DNA of 64,000 nt from Gemmatimonadota bacterium (GCA_009841115.1 VXML01000062.1:64030-128029); one strand, 5' to 3'. Counted from the stretch's first letter, positions 52,319 to 61,572 are shown. A program made the numbers and translations. Notes: a model not told the origin generated them from the letters alone.

Positions 52319-53572
52319 TCATTCCGCCGTCAGCACGGGCGACTCGGCAGCGCGGGCGTAGAGGTCGGCGAATTCGGCGCTGCTGTCGTCGTCGAGGAGT
52401 TCGGTGCTCGATCCCCATTCGTCAACGGGGTGGTTGCCGCCTTGGAAGAAGGTCCACTTCTGCCCAGAGTTGGCAAAGTAGATGTTGATGCCGCCGGCGC
52501 GGGAGACCTTGACCAGCCGTTTGGGCAGGCTGTGGTCGGCTTGTTCGACGCGGTATTTTGCCAGCGCTTCTTCGTCGATTTCAATGCCTAAACCCGGCGC
52601 TTCGGACACCCGGGCGTGGCCGCCGATGACCTCGATTCGCTGTTTGAGCAGGCTGTGCTCGTATAGCTCGTGGCAGGTGATGGTCGGCCACTGGGCTTGG
52701 ACTAGCACTGCGCTCAGGTGCAGCGAGAGTGCGGTGGTTGGCCCGGCACCGACCATTTGCAGGAAGAAGGGCATGCGCAGCGCCTCGCACGTGTGGCCTT
52801 GGCTGGTGATCGCGTTGACGCCGCCGCCCAAGATCCAGCCGTCGCAGACGCCGCCTAGCTCCATGGCCTCTCGGGGGTGGATTACGCCGTAGTGATGGGC
52901 GATGGCGGTGCTGATCTGGGTGCGCAGGAAGCGGTTGCCAGAGGCGTCGTGGCGCGGGATTGGGTCTTCGAAAATTTTGATTTTGGGGAAGGTCTGCTCC
53001 AACTCGCGCAGTAGGGGGATGGCATTGGAGGCATTGTTTAAAAAGGCGTTCCAGTCGGCGTCGATGCGGAAGTGGTCGGGAGTAACGGCACTGATTTGGC
53101 GGATAGTCTCGCGGACATCGAACCACGGTCGGGTCTTGATCTTTATGCTGGTGTAGCCGAGCTCGACCGCGGTTTGAGCCTCGATGGCGTAGCGTTCCGG
53201 AGACATATCGTGATCCCAAAACGAGATGGCGCACCAGTCGCGGCACTTGGTGCCCAAGAGCTTGTAGAGCGGCACGCCGGCCAGTTTCCCTGCGGCGTCG
53301 AAGAGGGCCATTTGCAGGCCAGCACCCAAGGAATCGTCCCACATGACGGCAAAGGGCGATTGGCCGAGGACGCGCTCGTGGGTTTGGACGCGACCCCAGG
53401 TGTAGTTCTGAATGGTCTCGCCCCAGCCGACGACGCCAGCGTCGGTTTCGACGCGGGTGATTTCGAGCTCGGACCAGGTGTGGATGCCGGCGCGTTCCAT
53501 GTCGCGGCGGACGCGCTCGACAAACGGCACTTGCAGGGTGAAGCGTTCGACGTGAGTGATAGTGGCAGTCAT
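52319..53572 (-). CDS. Mandelate racemase/muconate lactonizing enzyme-family protein
   Basis: 417 residues of the enolase superfamily. YTSIKIKTRPWFDVRETI gives the K-x-K base, FRIDADWN the first metal Asp, and IKIFEDPIPRHD the Glu. Members dehydrate or epimerise sugar acids. It is divergent from the DapA-like gene at 53702, across 129 bp that should hold both promoters. Given the nearby oligogalacturonate-lyase-like enzyme, an acid-sugar dehydratase is likely, but the exact sugar is open. Confidence 0.88.
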   Translation of the reverse strand: MTATITHVERFTLQVPFVERVRRDMERAGIHTWSELEITRVETDAGVVGWGETIQNYTWGRVQTHERVLGQSPFAVMWDDSLGAGLQMALFDAAGKLAGVPLYKLLGTKCRDWCAISFWDHDMSPERYAIEAQTAVELGYTSIKIKTRPWFDVRETIRQISAVTPDHFRIDADWNAFLNNASNAIPLLRELEQTFPKIKIFEDPIPRHDASGNRFLRTQISTAIAHHYGVIHPREAMELGGVCDGWILGGGVNAITSQGHTCEALRMPFFLQMVGAGPTTALSLHLSAVLVQAQWPTITCHELYEHSLLKQRIEVIGGHARVSEAPGLGIEIDEEALAKYRVEQADHSLPKRLVKVSRAGGINIYFANSGQKWTFFQGGNHPVDEWGSSTELLDDDSSAEFADLYARAAESPVLTAE

Positions 53573-53701
53573 GGGAGAGCCTTCCTTGGTGTTGGGTGAT
53601 GGGCAGTAGTGTCGAGCGGGGCAGCGGAAGTGTCAAGGCCGCTTGACGGGTCAAGCGCGCCTCCCTTAATTCCCGGCCTCACATAGCCAAAGGAATGCCT
53701 T

Positions 53702-54661
53702 ATGTCTGCTACTAGTTGGCGGGATCACCCCTACGCGGGTGTGTTTCCCGCGACCTTGTGTCCTTTCCACGCCGACGAGTCGATTGACGAAGAAGGGCTG
53801 CGGGACTATATCGCCGAATTAGCCGCGGTCGATGGCGTCGATGGCTTGACCTGCAATGGCCACACCGGCGAGATCATGTCGCTGCGCCCGGCCGAGCGCA
53901 ATCGGGTGACGCAGATTGTGGCCGAGACGGTCAAGGCTGCTGGGCGCACGGTGAAGACGATCTCCGGCGTGTCGGTCGAAGGTAGCTTGGAGGGCATTGA
54001 CCATGCACTGGCGGCCAAGGACGCCGGGGCCGATGCGATCTTGTTGATGCCGCCGCACCACTGGTTGCGCTTTGGCCGGTCGAGTCAGACCGCGGTGGGT
54101 TTTTTTGAGGATGTGGCCTCGGCCGGGATCGACATTGTGGTGCATCAGTATCCAGCGTGGACCAAGGCCGGCTATACGCTCGACGAGATGAAGGCGCTAG
54201 TGCAGATTCCCCGAGTCAAGTGCATCAAGATGGGCACCCGCGATATGAGCCGCTGGCTCTACGACTACCAAGAGTTGAAAAAGGTAAACTCCGACGTGCC
54301 GATTATCACCTGCCACGACGAGTTTTTGCTGCCCAGCTTGCTGGAGGCGGCCGATGGAGCGCTGGTCGGCTTTGCCGGTTTTGTGCCCGAGCTGATCGTC
54401 GAGTTGGTGCAGCGGGCGTTAGACGGGGATTTGGCTGGGGCCAAGGAGGTGCAGAAAAAGGTCGAGCCGCTCAACCGCATTGTCTATGCTTTTGGCGAGC
54501 CGTCGTCGAGCGCGCATCAGCGCATGAAGTGCGCCCGCTGGCTGCTGGGCAAGTTCCCCTCGCCGAAGATGCGGCGGCCCCTGCGGGACTTGGCACCAGC
54601 GGAGATCGCGGGCATTCGGCAGGGGTTGGAGGCGCTTGGTTACGAGTGCGTTCGCAAGTAG
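53702..54661 (+). CDS. Dihydrodipicolinate synthase (DapA)/N-acetylneuraminate lyase-family aldolase
   Basis: 319 residues. GLTCNGHTGEIMSL is the T-G-E substrate loop, VVHQYPAW the active-site Tyr, and RVKCIKMGTRD carries the Schiff-base Lys. These class I aldolases or dehydratases act on pyruvate-derived keto acids. In this setting a 2-keto-3-deoxy sugar-acid aldolase or dehydratase role is more likely than lysine synthesis. It begins a run of five plus-strand genes with small gaps. Confidence 0.9.
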   Translation: MSATSWRDHPYAGVFPATLCPFHADESIDEEGLRDYIAELAAVDGVDGLTCNGHTGEIMSLRPAERNRVTQIVAETVKAAGRTVKTISGVSVEGSLEGIDHALAAKDAGADAILLMPPHHWLRFGRSSQTAVGFFEDVASAGIDIVVHQYPAWTKAGYTLDEMKALVQIPRVKCIKMGTRDMSRWLYDYQELKKVNSDVPIITCHDEFLLPSLLEAADGALVGFAGFVPELIVELVQRALDGDLAGAKEVQKKVEPLNRIVYAFGEPSSSAHQRMKCARWLLGKFPSPKMRRPLRDLAPAEIAGIRQGLEALGYECVRK

Positions 54662-54676
54662 AAGGGAAGGTCTGTC

Positions 54677-55957
54677 ATGGAAGTTCCCAAGTTGGATGAT
54701 CCGGTAAAAGTCGCCCTGATCGGCACGGGCAATCGCGCCAGCACCATTTACCAACCCTTGCTGCCGACGCTTAAAGATTGGGTTGAGGTGGTGGCTTGCG
54801 TTGATCCGGTCCAGGAGCATTGCGACCGGGCGGCTGCCGCGCTCGGGGCGCGGGCTTATTACGATGTGTGCGAATTGGTCAAGGACGGGATCGCCGAGGC
54901 CGCATTGGTCGTCACGCCGGTGCCGTCGCACTACGCCTATTCGGTCTATCTGTCGAGCCACGGCATCCACAATATGTGCGAGACGACTTGGTGCAGCTTG
55001 ATAGCCCAGGCGCGGGAGATGATCCGGGTGGCGCGGGAGCAAGGGGTGGTGGTGCGAGTGGCAGAGAACTTCTTCCGCTTTGCCTGCGACCGCTTCGCCC
55101 TAACGGTGAAGGACAGCGGGTTTATCGGCCGCATTGGCCGCATCTTCAGCTACGCCGACCACACCGGGTATCACAACAACTCGCGCTGGGTACGCTTTTT
55201 TGGGCATCCCGTATGGGCACAGGCCATCGGGCATTCGATGGAGACGCCGTCCTTCCGCTCTATGCCGCACCGCTTTCACTCCGGCGAGCACTTCACGGCG
55301 CATTACTTCGGTTTTGCCGATGGCGAGATGGTCGCCGATCAGCTTGCCAATGGCAAAGGCTGGTTGGGGCGGCATCCGCGGCCTGGGTACACCGAATGGC
55401 AGGGCGAGCGCGGGACGCTGCTCTATCGGGCGCAGGATCCGGGGGTGGGAGCGAGCAAGGGGGGCTTTACGATCGCCAAGATGCAGCTTAGGCGCTGTTC
55501 GGATGCTGGGATTGACCCTGAGCACGGGGTGGAGACGATTCGCTCGATTGCCGACGAGATCGTCGATGTCATCGACGAGGACGACGGCTATAGCTGGACC
55601 CGGAGCTATGCCGACACCAGCCTGGGCCGGATCGAATACGAAAATCCCTTTCGCACCAATGAGTATTCGAATCTGCGCAAGGACTACGGCGCATCGGCGA
55701 TGAGCCATATTGCCGACTTTGCGCTCGCCGTGCGGGGGGTGCAGCAGAGCGAATTCGACGACGAAGACGCGTTGATGTCACTGGCGATGAATATGGCCTG
55801 CGATTTGTCGGCGCAGAACGAGGGGCAGCGGATAGCCCTGCCATTGGCCGACGAGGCGGCTGCGGACGCTCCGCAGCACCAGAGCCTCACCAAACAGTAC
55901 GGCATCGATCCAATGGACGTAGAGGGCATGATGTCGGTCAACTACGCCCAGCCCTGA
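54677..55957 (+). CDS. Gfo/Idh/MocA-fold protein lacking the EKP lysine
   Basis: 426 residues, longer than usual. KVALIGTGNRASTIYQPLLPTL is a clear NAD(P)-binding start, and LVVTPVPSHYAYSVYLSSHGIHN fits the second half of the Rossmann domain. At the place of E-K-P the sequence is MCETTWCSL, so the catalytic lysine is absent. The C-terminal domain has HSMETPSFRSMPHRFHSGEHFTAHYFGFADGEMV. It might still bind the cofactor and act as a lyase-type or regulatory member. It lies between the aldolase and PL22-like genes. Confidence 0.83.
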   Translation: MEVPKLDDPVKVALIGTGNRASTIYQPLLPTLKDWVEVVACVDPVQEHCDRAAAALGARAYYDVCELVKDGIAEAALVVTPVPSHYAYSVYLSSHGIHNMCETTWCSLIAQAREMIRVAREQGVVVRVAENFFRFACDRFALTVKDSGFIGRIGRIFSYADHTGYHNNSRWVRFFGHPVWAQAIGHSMETPSFRSMPHRFHSGEHFTAHYFGFADGEMVADQLANGKGWLGRHPRPGYTEWQGERGTLLYRAQDPGVGASKGGFTIAKMQLRRCSDAGIDPEHGVETIRSIADEIVDVIDEDDGYSWTRSYADTSLGRIEYENPFRTNEYSNLRKDYGASAMSHIADFALAVRGVQQSEFDDEDALMSLAMNMACDLSAQNEGQRIALPLADEAAADAPQHQSLTKQYGIDPMDVEGMMSVNYAQP

Positions 55958-55958
55958 C

Positions 55959-57050
55959 GTGGGACGGGGCACGCTTTATCCGCCCGAGTCGCGGACTTTG
56001 CGCGACGCCCAGACGGGTGCTGAAGTCCGCCAGATTACGGCGCATGAGTCCATTCACCACCATCCTTTCTACTATATCCCCGCGTACGACGACGCGATGC
56101 GGCATCTGGTGTTTGTCTCGCACCGCACGGGCCGCCCAGAGCTTTTTTTGGAATTGCGCGATTCTGGACAGTTGCTGCAGCTAACCGAGCACGAGGAGCT
56201 GGCCGAGTTTTCGATCGCGCCGTCGCACGATGGCCGTTATGTCTATTTCACCGATGGGCAAGGGGCTTGGCGGGTGGATACTGAGACCTGTGAGGAAGAG
56301 CAGTTGGCTTCTTTCGCCACCGAGTCCATGCGCGAAAAAGGCATGGTTGCAGCGGCGATGGGGACGACGGCGCTTAGTTACGACGATCAGTGGTGGGCGG
56401 TGCCGGTGAAGATGGGCGATGTGGCGCGCTTGGTGGTGATTGATATCTGTAGCGGCGCGAGTGAGGTGATTGTGGAACGGGATTCGATTGGCCATCCAGA
56501 ATTTCATCCGAATGATAGTTCGCTGTTGCGCTACGCCGGGCCGTATTACGAGCGGATGTGGGTGGTAAATCGGGATGGCAGCGGCCATCGGCTGGCGTAC
56601 GCGCGCGAGGGGAACGAGTGGATCGTCCACGAGACTTGGCACCCGTGCAAGCGGGAGTTGCTGACGACGCGCTGGCCGCACGGAGTTATCGGCGTTGATG
56701 TCGATACCGGGGCCGTGCGGCCGGTCTGTTCGTTCAACGCTTGGCATCCGATGGTCAGCCGGGATGGCGCGCGAATGGTGGCGGATACGACGTTTCCCGA
56801 TAGCGGGTTGCAGGTGTTTGATCCCAACGATGGGGTCGGTGCGCCGCAACTGCTCTGCCTGTCGCGGTCGAGTAACGAGGGCAAACACTGGAATACTGAC
56901 CACTGTCCGTACGACGATGGCCCGGTTGAGGTCTATGCGCCGCAGCACACGCATCCGCATCCGAATTTTTCGCCGGATGGGCGCTACGTGGTCTTTGCGT
57001 CGGATCAGAGTGGATGGGCGCAGGTGTACGAGTGCCGAGTTGAGATTTAA
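55959..57050 (+). CDS. Oligogalacturonate lyase-like beta-propeller (PL22 family)
   Basis: 363 residues from a GTG one base after the previous stop. A seven-bladed-propeller pattern is visible (LVFVSHRTGRPELFLEL, GRYVYFTDGQGAWRVDT, DGRYVVFASDQSGWAQVYE). The segment QHTHPHPNFSPDG has Q-x2-H-x-H, the spacing of the metal ligands described for PL22 oligogalacturonate lyase, and NAWHPMVSRDGARMVADT could hold the additional histidine. The enzyme would split unsaturated oligogalacturonates in the cytoplasm. It supports a pectin pathway with the pectate lyase at 15723. Confidence 0.82.
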   Translation: MGRGTLYPPESRTLRDAQTGAEVRQITAHESIHHHPFYYIPAYDDAMRHLVFVSHRTGRPELFLELRDSGQLLQLTEHEELAEFSIAPSHDGRYVYFTDGQGAWRVDTETCEEEQLASFATESMREKGMVAAAMGTTALSYDDQWWAVPVKMGDVARLVVIDICSGASEVIVERDSIGHPEFHPNDSSLLRYAGPYYERMWVVNRDGSGHRLAYAREGNEWIVHETWHPCKRELLTTRWPHGVIGVDVDTGAVRPVCSFNAWHPMVSRDGARMVADTTFPDSGLQVFDPNDGVGAPQLLCLSRSSNEGKHWNTDHCPYDDGPVEVYAPQHTHPHPNFSPDGRYVVFASDQSGWAQVYECRVEI

Positions 57051-57071
57051 TCCCTAAATAGAGGAAGGATC

Positions 57072-57968
57072 ATGCTACCTATCGTCGATACGCATCAACA
57101 CATGTGGGATTTGGCGCAGTTTGCGCTGCCGTGGCTGGAGGGCGAGGGAATGGACCCGCTGCGGAAAAATTACTTGATGAGCGATTACTTGGCCGCGGGT
57201 GCTGGGGCTGGTATTGCCCGCACCATTTATATGGAAGTGGATGTCGCCGCTGAGCAGCACATTGCGGAGGCGGAGTTTGTCGCTGGCTTGTGTAGGACCG
57301 ACGACAATCCAATGGCCGGGGCGGTGATCGGGGGCAGTCCGGGGGAGGATGGTTTCCGCGCTTATATCGACCGCTTTAAGGACGAGGGCGCTATCAAGGG
57401 TGTGCGGCAGGTGTTGCACGTGCCTGACGCCGAGCCGGGCCATTGTCTGCAGGAGGGTTTCGTTCGGGATGTGCAGTACCTAGGAGAGATCGGCATGAGC
57501 TTCGATTTGTGCCTGCGGCCGAGCGAGTTAGGAGACGCGGTCGGCTTGGTGGATCAGTGTCCAGATACGCTTTTCATCGTCGATCACTGCGGCAACGCCG
57601 ATCCGCAGATCGTCAACGGCGCGGCGGATCACGATCCGGCCAACCCGTTCAGCCACACCAAAGAGCAATGGCAGAGCGACATGGCCGCATTGGGCGCACG
57701 GGAACAAGTAGTCTGCAAAATATCCGGGATCGTCGCTCGGGCACCCGCAGGATGGAGCGCAGACACACTGGCGTCGGCGGTCAATCACTGCTTGGACAGC
57801 TTTGGGCCGGATCGGGTGGTGTTCGGCGGCGACTGGCCGGTGTGCAACTTTGGGGCGAGTTTGGGGGCGTGGGTGGCGGCGCTGCGGGAGATCGTCTCCG
57901 GGCGGCCGGAGGAAGAGCAGGCTAAATTGCTCGCCGGCAATGCCGAGCGGCTCTACGGACTGGAGTGA
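57072..57968 (+). CDS. Amidohydrolase 2-family metal hydrolase, possibly a sugar lactonase
   Basis: 298 residues. IVDTHQHMWD is the metal H-x-H, LFIVDHCGNAD the strand 6 His, and VVFGGDWPVCN the strand 8 Asp. PF04909 members include L-fucono- and L-rhamnono-lactonases and decarboxylases. With an aldo/keto reductase and aldolase next to it, a sugar-lactone hydrolase is the best guess. The stop overlaps a GTG upstream of the next start, showing coupling. Confidence 0.88.
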   Translation: MLPIVDTHQHMWDLAQFALPWLEGEGMDPLRKNYLMSDYLAAGAGAGIARTIYMEVDVAAEQHIAEAEFVAGLCRTDDNPMAGAVIGGSPGEDGFRAYIDRFKDEGAIKGVRQVLHVPDAEPGHCLQEGFVRDVQYLGEIGMSFDLCLRPSELGDAVGLVDQCPDTLFIVDHCGNADPQIVNGAADHDPANPFSHTKEQWQSDMAALGAREQVVCKISGIVARAPAGWSADTLASAVNHCLDSFGPDRVVFGGDWPVCNFGASLGAWVAALREIVSGRPEEEQAKLLAGNAERLYGLE

Positions 57969-57970
57969 GC

Positions 57971-58984
57971 ATGGACCCTTTTGAGAAAGTAGCGATTGGC
58001 AATACGGGCGTGGAGGTGACGCGGCTTGGGTTGGGCGGCGCGCCTTTGGGTGGGATGGTCTTAGCTGATGGAATTTTTGTGGGCAGCGGCTACGACGAAG
58101 CGTTGGCCATCATCCGCCGGGCCTATGAAATGGGCGTGCGCTATTTTGATACCGCGCCGATGTACGGCGATGGGCGCAGCGAGGTGCGCTATGGACGTGT
58201 GTTGGGCGAGTTTCCGCGTGAGTCGTTTGCCATCTCGACCAAGGGATCGCGGGTGTTGCGGCCTGAAAACCCGGACGATTTGGAACTTTACAGCGAGGAC
58301 GGGATTCCGCACTACGTTTACGATTTTGATTTTAGCGCTGCGGGCTTGCAAGCCTCGCTCGATTCGAGCTTGGAACGGCTGGGATTGGCGGCGGTGGATA
58401 TCTTCTTCGTCCACGATAGCGACTTCAAGGGGCAGCACACCGACGAGGACTTTATCGAGGCGCTGGAGGCTGCGGTCGAATTGCGGGCGACCGGCACGGT
58501 CAAGGCTATTGGCATGGGCATGAACGAGTGGGAGCGCACTGGGCGGATGGTCGAGCGCTTTGACTTGGACTACATCCTGTTGGCTGGGCGTTACACGCTG
58601 CTGGACCAATCGGCGTTGCCCGAATTTTTGCCGCTGTGCGTAGAGCGCGGGGTGAAGCTGACCATGGGCGGGCCGTACAACAGCGGCATCCTCGCCCGCG
58701 ATTTGAACCAGCCGGTTTCTTTTGATTACCTGCCCGCGCCTGAGCATCTGGTGCAACAGGCCAAGGCACTCAAGGCCGTCTGCGACCGGCACGGCGTTGA
58801 ACTGCGGGCCGCAGCATTGCAATTTCCCTTTGGACACGAGGCGGTGATTTCGGCGGTGCCCGGCGCGGCGTCGGTGGCCGAGCTAGAGGACAATGCGCGC
58901 GTGATGCAGGTGGAGATTCCGCCGGCTCTGTGGGCGGAGTTGAAGGCCGAGGGGCTGCTGCCAGAGGGGGCACCGACGCCGTGA
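57971..58984 (+). CDS. Aldo/keto reductase
   Basis: 337 residues from the ATG at 57971 (GGAG five bases upstream); a GTG at 57965 overlaps the previous stop. VRYFDTAPMYGDGRSEVRYGRVL holds the catalytic Asp and Tyr, FAISTKGSRV the Lys, and VDIFFVHDSD the His. GNTGVEVTRLGLGGAPLGG is the family start. It resembles D-threo-aldose 1-dehydrogenase (L-fucose dehydrogenase)-type members. It probably oxidises a sugar to the lactone that the adjacent amidohydrolase opens. Confidence 0.9.
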   Translation: MDPFEKVAIGNTGVEVTRLGLGGAPLGGMVLADGIFVGSGYDEALAIIRRAYEMGVRYFDTAPMYGDGRSEVRYGRVLGEFPRESFAISTKGSRVLRPENPDDLELYSEDGIPHYVYDFDFSAAGLQASLDSSLERLGLAAVDIFFVHDSDFKGQHTDEDFIEALEAAVELRATGTVKAIGMGMNEWERTGRMVERFDLDYILLAGRYTLLDQSALPEFLPLCVERGVKLTMGGPYNSGILARDLNQPVSFDYLPAPEHLVQQAKALKAVCDRHGVELRAAALQFPFGHEAVISAVPGAASVAELEDNARVMQVEIPPALWAELKAEGLLPEGAPTP

Positions 58985-59218
58985 GATTCACCGCGCCGAC
59001 GGCAAGGTGAACTCTATTCGCCGCCCAATCTGGGTCCGATTATCGCAGGGGTCGCTGAATAAGCGTGTAAGTGCTTTTTAAGTGTCTGTTAAAATTGTAG
59101 TTGCGATTTCTTGCAGTTAGATCAATCTCCTACACCGCAAGAGGTAACGGGATATTGGGCCCCCAAGACAAAAAGCAGGGCCATGCTCAGATTCAAGAGG
59201 AGGAGTCGTTCAATTTCA

Positions 59219-59419
59219 CTAGTTCAGCACCTTCAACAGGGTGGTGAGTTGTAGGCCCACCACGCCGAATAGGATACCGAGAATCCAGCGTTGGCCGGCG
59301 CGAAGATCGGCCATGGCTCGCTCCATGCTCTCCAAGCGGCGATCTAACTGCTCGGCGATCCCTTCTAACCGTCCAATGCGGCGGTCGTGGTCTTGCTGCG
59401 GAGTAATCGGTTCGTTCAT
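59219..59419 (-). CDS. Small coiled-coil protein with C-terminal membrane helix
   Basis: 66 residues. A heptad stretch (DRRIGRLEGIAEQLDRRLESMERAMADLRAG) is followed by one membrane helix (WILGILFGVVGLQLTTLLKVL). This is the reverse layout of the small protein at 32722. No family is assigned. The ribosome site (GAAGAGATGACCGC) is moderate. Confidence 0.6.
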   Translation of the reverse strand: MNEPITPQQDHDRRIGRLEGIAEQLDRRLESMERAMADLRAGQRWILGILFGVVGLQLTTLLKVLN

Positions 59420-59834
59420 GCGGTCATCTCTTCGTCAAGATCATAACGGACGTTACACGGCGACGCAACCACGGGCGAAGTCGTGGGGGATAGGCGATGT
59501 TGGAGACATTGCAATATCCGTGCCAGCGTCGCTGCTGGTCTGGTAGAGGGAGCTTGTGAGCGGTGCCTACTGTGTCGGCAAACATACACCGATGAGTTGT
59601 TTACGCGCCGTGGGTACTTGTCGGCTCCCTTGCTCAAGGCTCTTTTCCGTGAAATAGTGCAGGGTCGACGATAAGGATCGCCATGATGGTTTCTGATGAT
59701 GAGCCGACCGCATAACATCAGTTATACCAGATCGTTTTAGGCCAGATAGTCTTTGACCTTTCGGGCAAGGGCTATCTGGCCTTTCTTTGGGCTGGAGGGT
59801 GGTAGCGGATCGCGTATATCACAGGGAGGCAGCT
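59420..59834. other. 415-bp region with leader-type terminator
   Basis: No convincing gene. Open frames at 59483-59674 (+) and 59416-59718 (-) lack supporting features. A terminator at 59739-59788 stands directly upstream of the aminotransferase. Confidence 0.5.
59739..59788 (+). terminator. Intrinsic terminator upstream of the aminotransferase
   Basis: AGGCCAGATAG (59739-59749) and CTATCTGGCCT (59772-59782) form an 11-bp perfect stem followed by TTTCTTT. No plus-strand gene ends nearby, so it may be an attenuator for the aminotransferase, whose start is 46 bp further on. Confidence 0.65.
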
Positions 59835-60773
59835 ATGGCCAAACGACTGGTGTATTTTAACGGCGAGTTCGTCCCCGAGCCGGAGGCGCGGATCTCGATT
59901 TTCGACTGCGCGCTGATGTATGGGGACATGGTTTTTGAGATGACGCGGAGCTTTGGGCAACAGCCCTATCGGCTACGCGAGCATCTGGAGCGGCTCTACG
60001 GCTCGCTCAAATACGCGCAGATCCACTGCGGGATGGACATCGACGCAATGGAGGAGGCGACCCACGAGACCATTGCCCGCAACCTGCCCGCGATAGGCGC
60101 GCTGGACTTCCAGATCATGCACGACGTCACGCGCGGTGCCCTGCCGCTGTACAATACTATCGTCAAAGAGGGCACGGCCCCCATTGTCACCATCAACGTC
60201 TTCCCACTGGTGCGGCATATCGGCGGGATGGCGCATCTCTATCAGGAGGGGACGCACTTCGTCGTCCCGCCTCAGCAGTCGGTGCCCTCGCGTTACATCG
60301 ACCCCAAGGCCAAAAACCGCAGCCGTATCTTCTACAAGATCGCCGAGTTGCAGGCCGCGCAGATGGAAGCTGGTGCTCAGGCGCTTCTGACTGACGAGCA
60401 CGGCTTTATCACCGAGGGAACGGGCAACAACTTCTTCATGGTCCGCGACGGCCAAGTAATAACGCCCAAAGGGCACAATGTCCTGCGCGGCGTATCGCGC
60501 GGCGCGTGTATGGAGTTGGCGGGCAAGCTCGGTCTCCCTTTGTGCGAAGCCGACATTGAGCCTTACGACGTACGCGAAGCCGATGAGGCGTGGTTTACCA
60601 GCACTACGATCTGCATGGTGCCGATTACGCGCTTTAACTTTCAGGCGGTGGGCGACGGCCAAGTGGGGCCGGTGTATAGCCAGTTGCTAGCGGCGTGGTC
60701 TGAAGAGGTCGGAGTGGACATCGCCGATCAGGCGCGCCAGTACGCCGAGATGATGGAGGAGTGGGCCCCCTAG
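59835..60773 (+). CDS. Class IV (branched-chain/D-amino acid type) PLP aminotransferase
   Basis: 312 residues from the ATG at 59835, preceded by CAGGGAGGCAGCT; a longer frame from 59787 lacks such a site. YFNGEFVPEPEARISIFDCALMYGDMVFEMTRS is the usual fold IV start, AKNRSRIFYKIAELQA the PLP-lysine region, and LLTDEHGFITEGTGNNFFMV the cofactor Glu motif. The substrate could be a branched-chain or D-amino acid. It precedes the PhyH gene by 13 bp and is probably co-transcribed with it and the subunit III homologue. Confidence 0.9.
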   Translation: MAKRLVYFNGEFVPEPEARISIFDCALMYGDMVFEMTRSFGQQPYRLREHLERLYGSLKYAQIHCGMDIDAMEEATHETIARNLPAIGALDFQIMHDVTRGALPLYNTIVKEGTAPIVTINVFPLVRHIGGMAHLYQEGTHFVVPPQQSVPSRYIDPKAKNRSRIFYKIAELQAAQMEAGAQALLTDEHGFITEGTGNNFFMVRDGQVITPKGHNVLRGVSRGACMELAGKLGLPLCEADIEPYDVREADEAWFTSTTICMVPITRFNFQAVGDGQVGPVYSQLLAAWSEEVGVDIADQARQYAEMMEEWAP

Positions 60774-60786
60774 GAAGGCTCTGATT

Positions 60787-61572
60787 ATGACCGACCATCC
60801 CACAGACGCCGAGCGCTTCTTCTTCGACAACAACGGGTACTTGGTGCTGGAAGACTTCCTCGCGCCGGATCGGGTCGCAGCGCTCTACGCGGCACTGGAA
60901 TGCACCATTGAGCGGCGGCGCGACTCCCAGTTCAAGCGCGAGCACGAGCCAGCTTTTGCCGACCGGCTCGACGCGGCCAACGTGCGGGTCATGCACCTGC
61001 TGGCCGAAGACCCGCTCTTTTTGGAAATGCTCGACTACGAGCCGATGATGGCCTACGTCCACGGTCTGTTTAACGAGATGCCGCACCTGCACTCGACGGA
61101 CGCCTTCTACGAGGTTGAACCCGCCGACTACCACGGACAGGGCTGGCACATCGACGGCATTCAGGATGGCTTCCGCAACCTCAAGCCGCACATCCCCCTG
61201 TTGCAGTTCAAGGTGGGCTATTACCTGAGCGACATGAGCGCGTCTGATCAAGGCAACCTGACCTTAGTGCCCGGCAGTCACAAGGCGCTGCTAGAACCGG
61301 ACACGGGGAATGGTATGCCCGGGGCCGTGCAGATATGTGGCGGCCCGGGGACGGCGGTGCTTTTCCACAACGCGATGTGGCATACGGCTGGTTCCTTTAC
61401 GCGCCGTGGGGGCAAGCGGGTGATGCTGTATTATGGATACGAACATCCGTGGATGCTGGCGTGTGCCGAACAGTGGCGCTACGACCAAGCCTTCTTGCAG
61501 GGGCTTTCACCAGCGCAGCGGCGCTTTTTCCACGGGTTTGTGTTCGACCCGCCTGAGTATCGCTGGGGATGA
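60787..61572 (+). CDS. Phytanoyl-CoA dioxygenase (PhyH) family oxygenase with intact HXD
   Basis: 261 residues. GQGWHIDGIQDG provides His121-x-Asp123, LFHNAMWHTAGSFTRRGGKRVMLYYGY the distal His199 and Arg, and LTLVPGSHKALLEP the PhyH loop. It is a non-heme iron, 2-oxoglutarate-dependent hydroxylase of unknown substrate. Its TGA overlaps the ATG of the cytochrome oxidase subunit III homologue (ATGA), showing translational coupling. Confidence 0.9.
   Translation: MTDHPTDAERFFFDNNGYLVLEDFLAPDRVAALYAALECTIERRRDSQFKREHEPAFADRLDAANVRVMHLLAEDPLFLEMLDYEPMMAYVHGLFNEMPHLHSTDAFYEVEPADYHGQGWHIDGIQDGFRNLKPHIPLLQFKVGYYLSDMSASDQGNLTLVPGSHKALLEPDTGNGMPGAVQICGGPGTAVLFHNAMWHTAGSFTRRGGKRVMLYYGYEHPWMLACAEQWRYDQAFLQGLSPAQRRFFHGFVFDPPEYRWG

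Noticed and set aside
52581-53654. 357-codon minus frame overlapping the enolase-superfamily gene
   Set aside because: The other minus frame has the metal-site motifs; this one is arginine/proline-rich noise.
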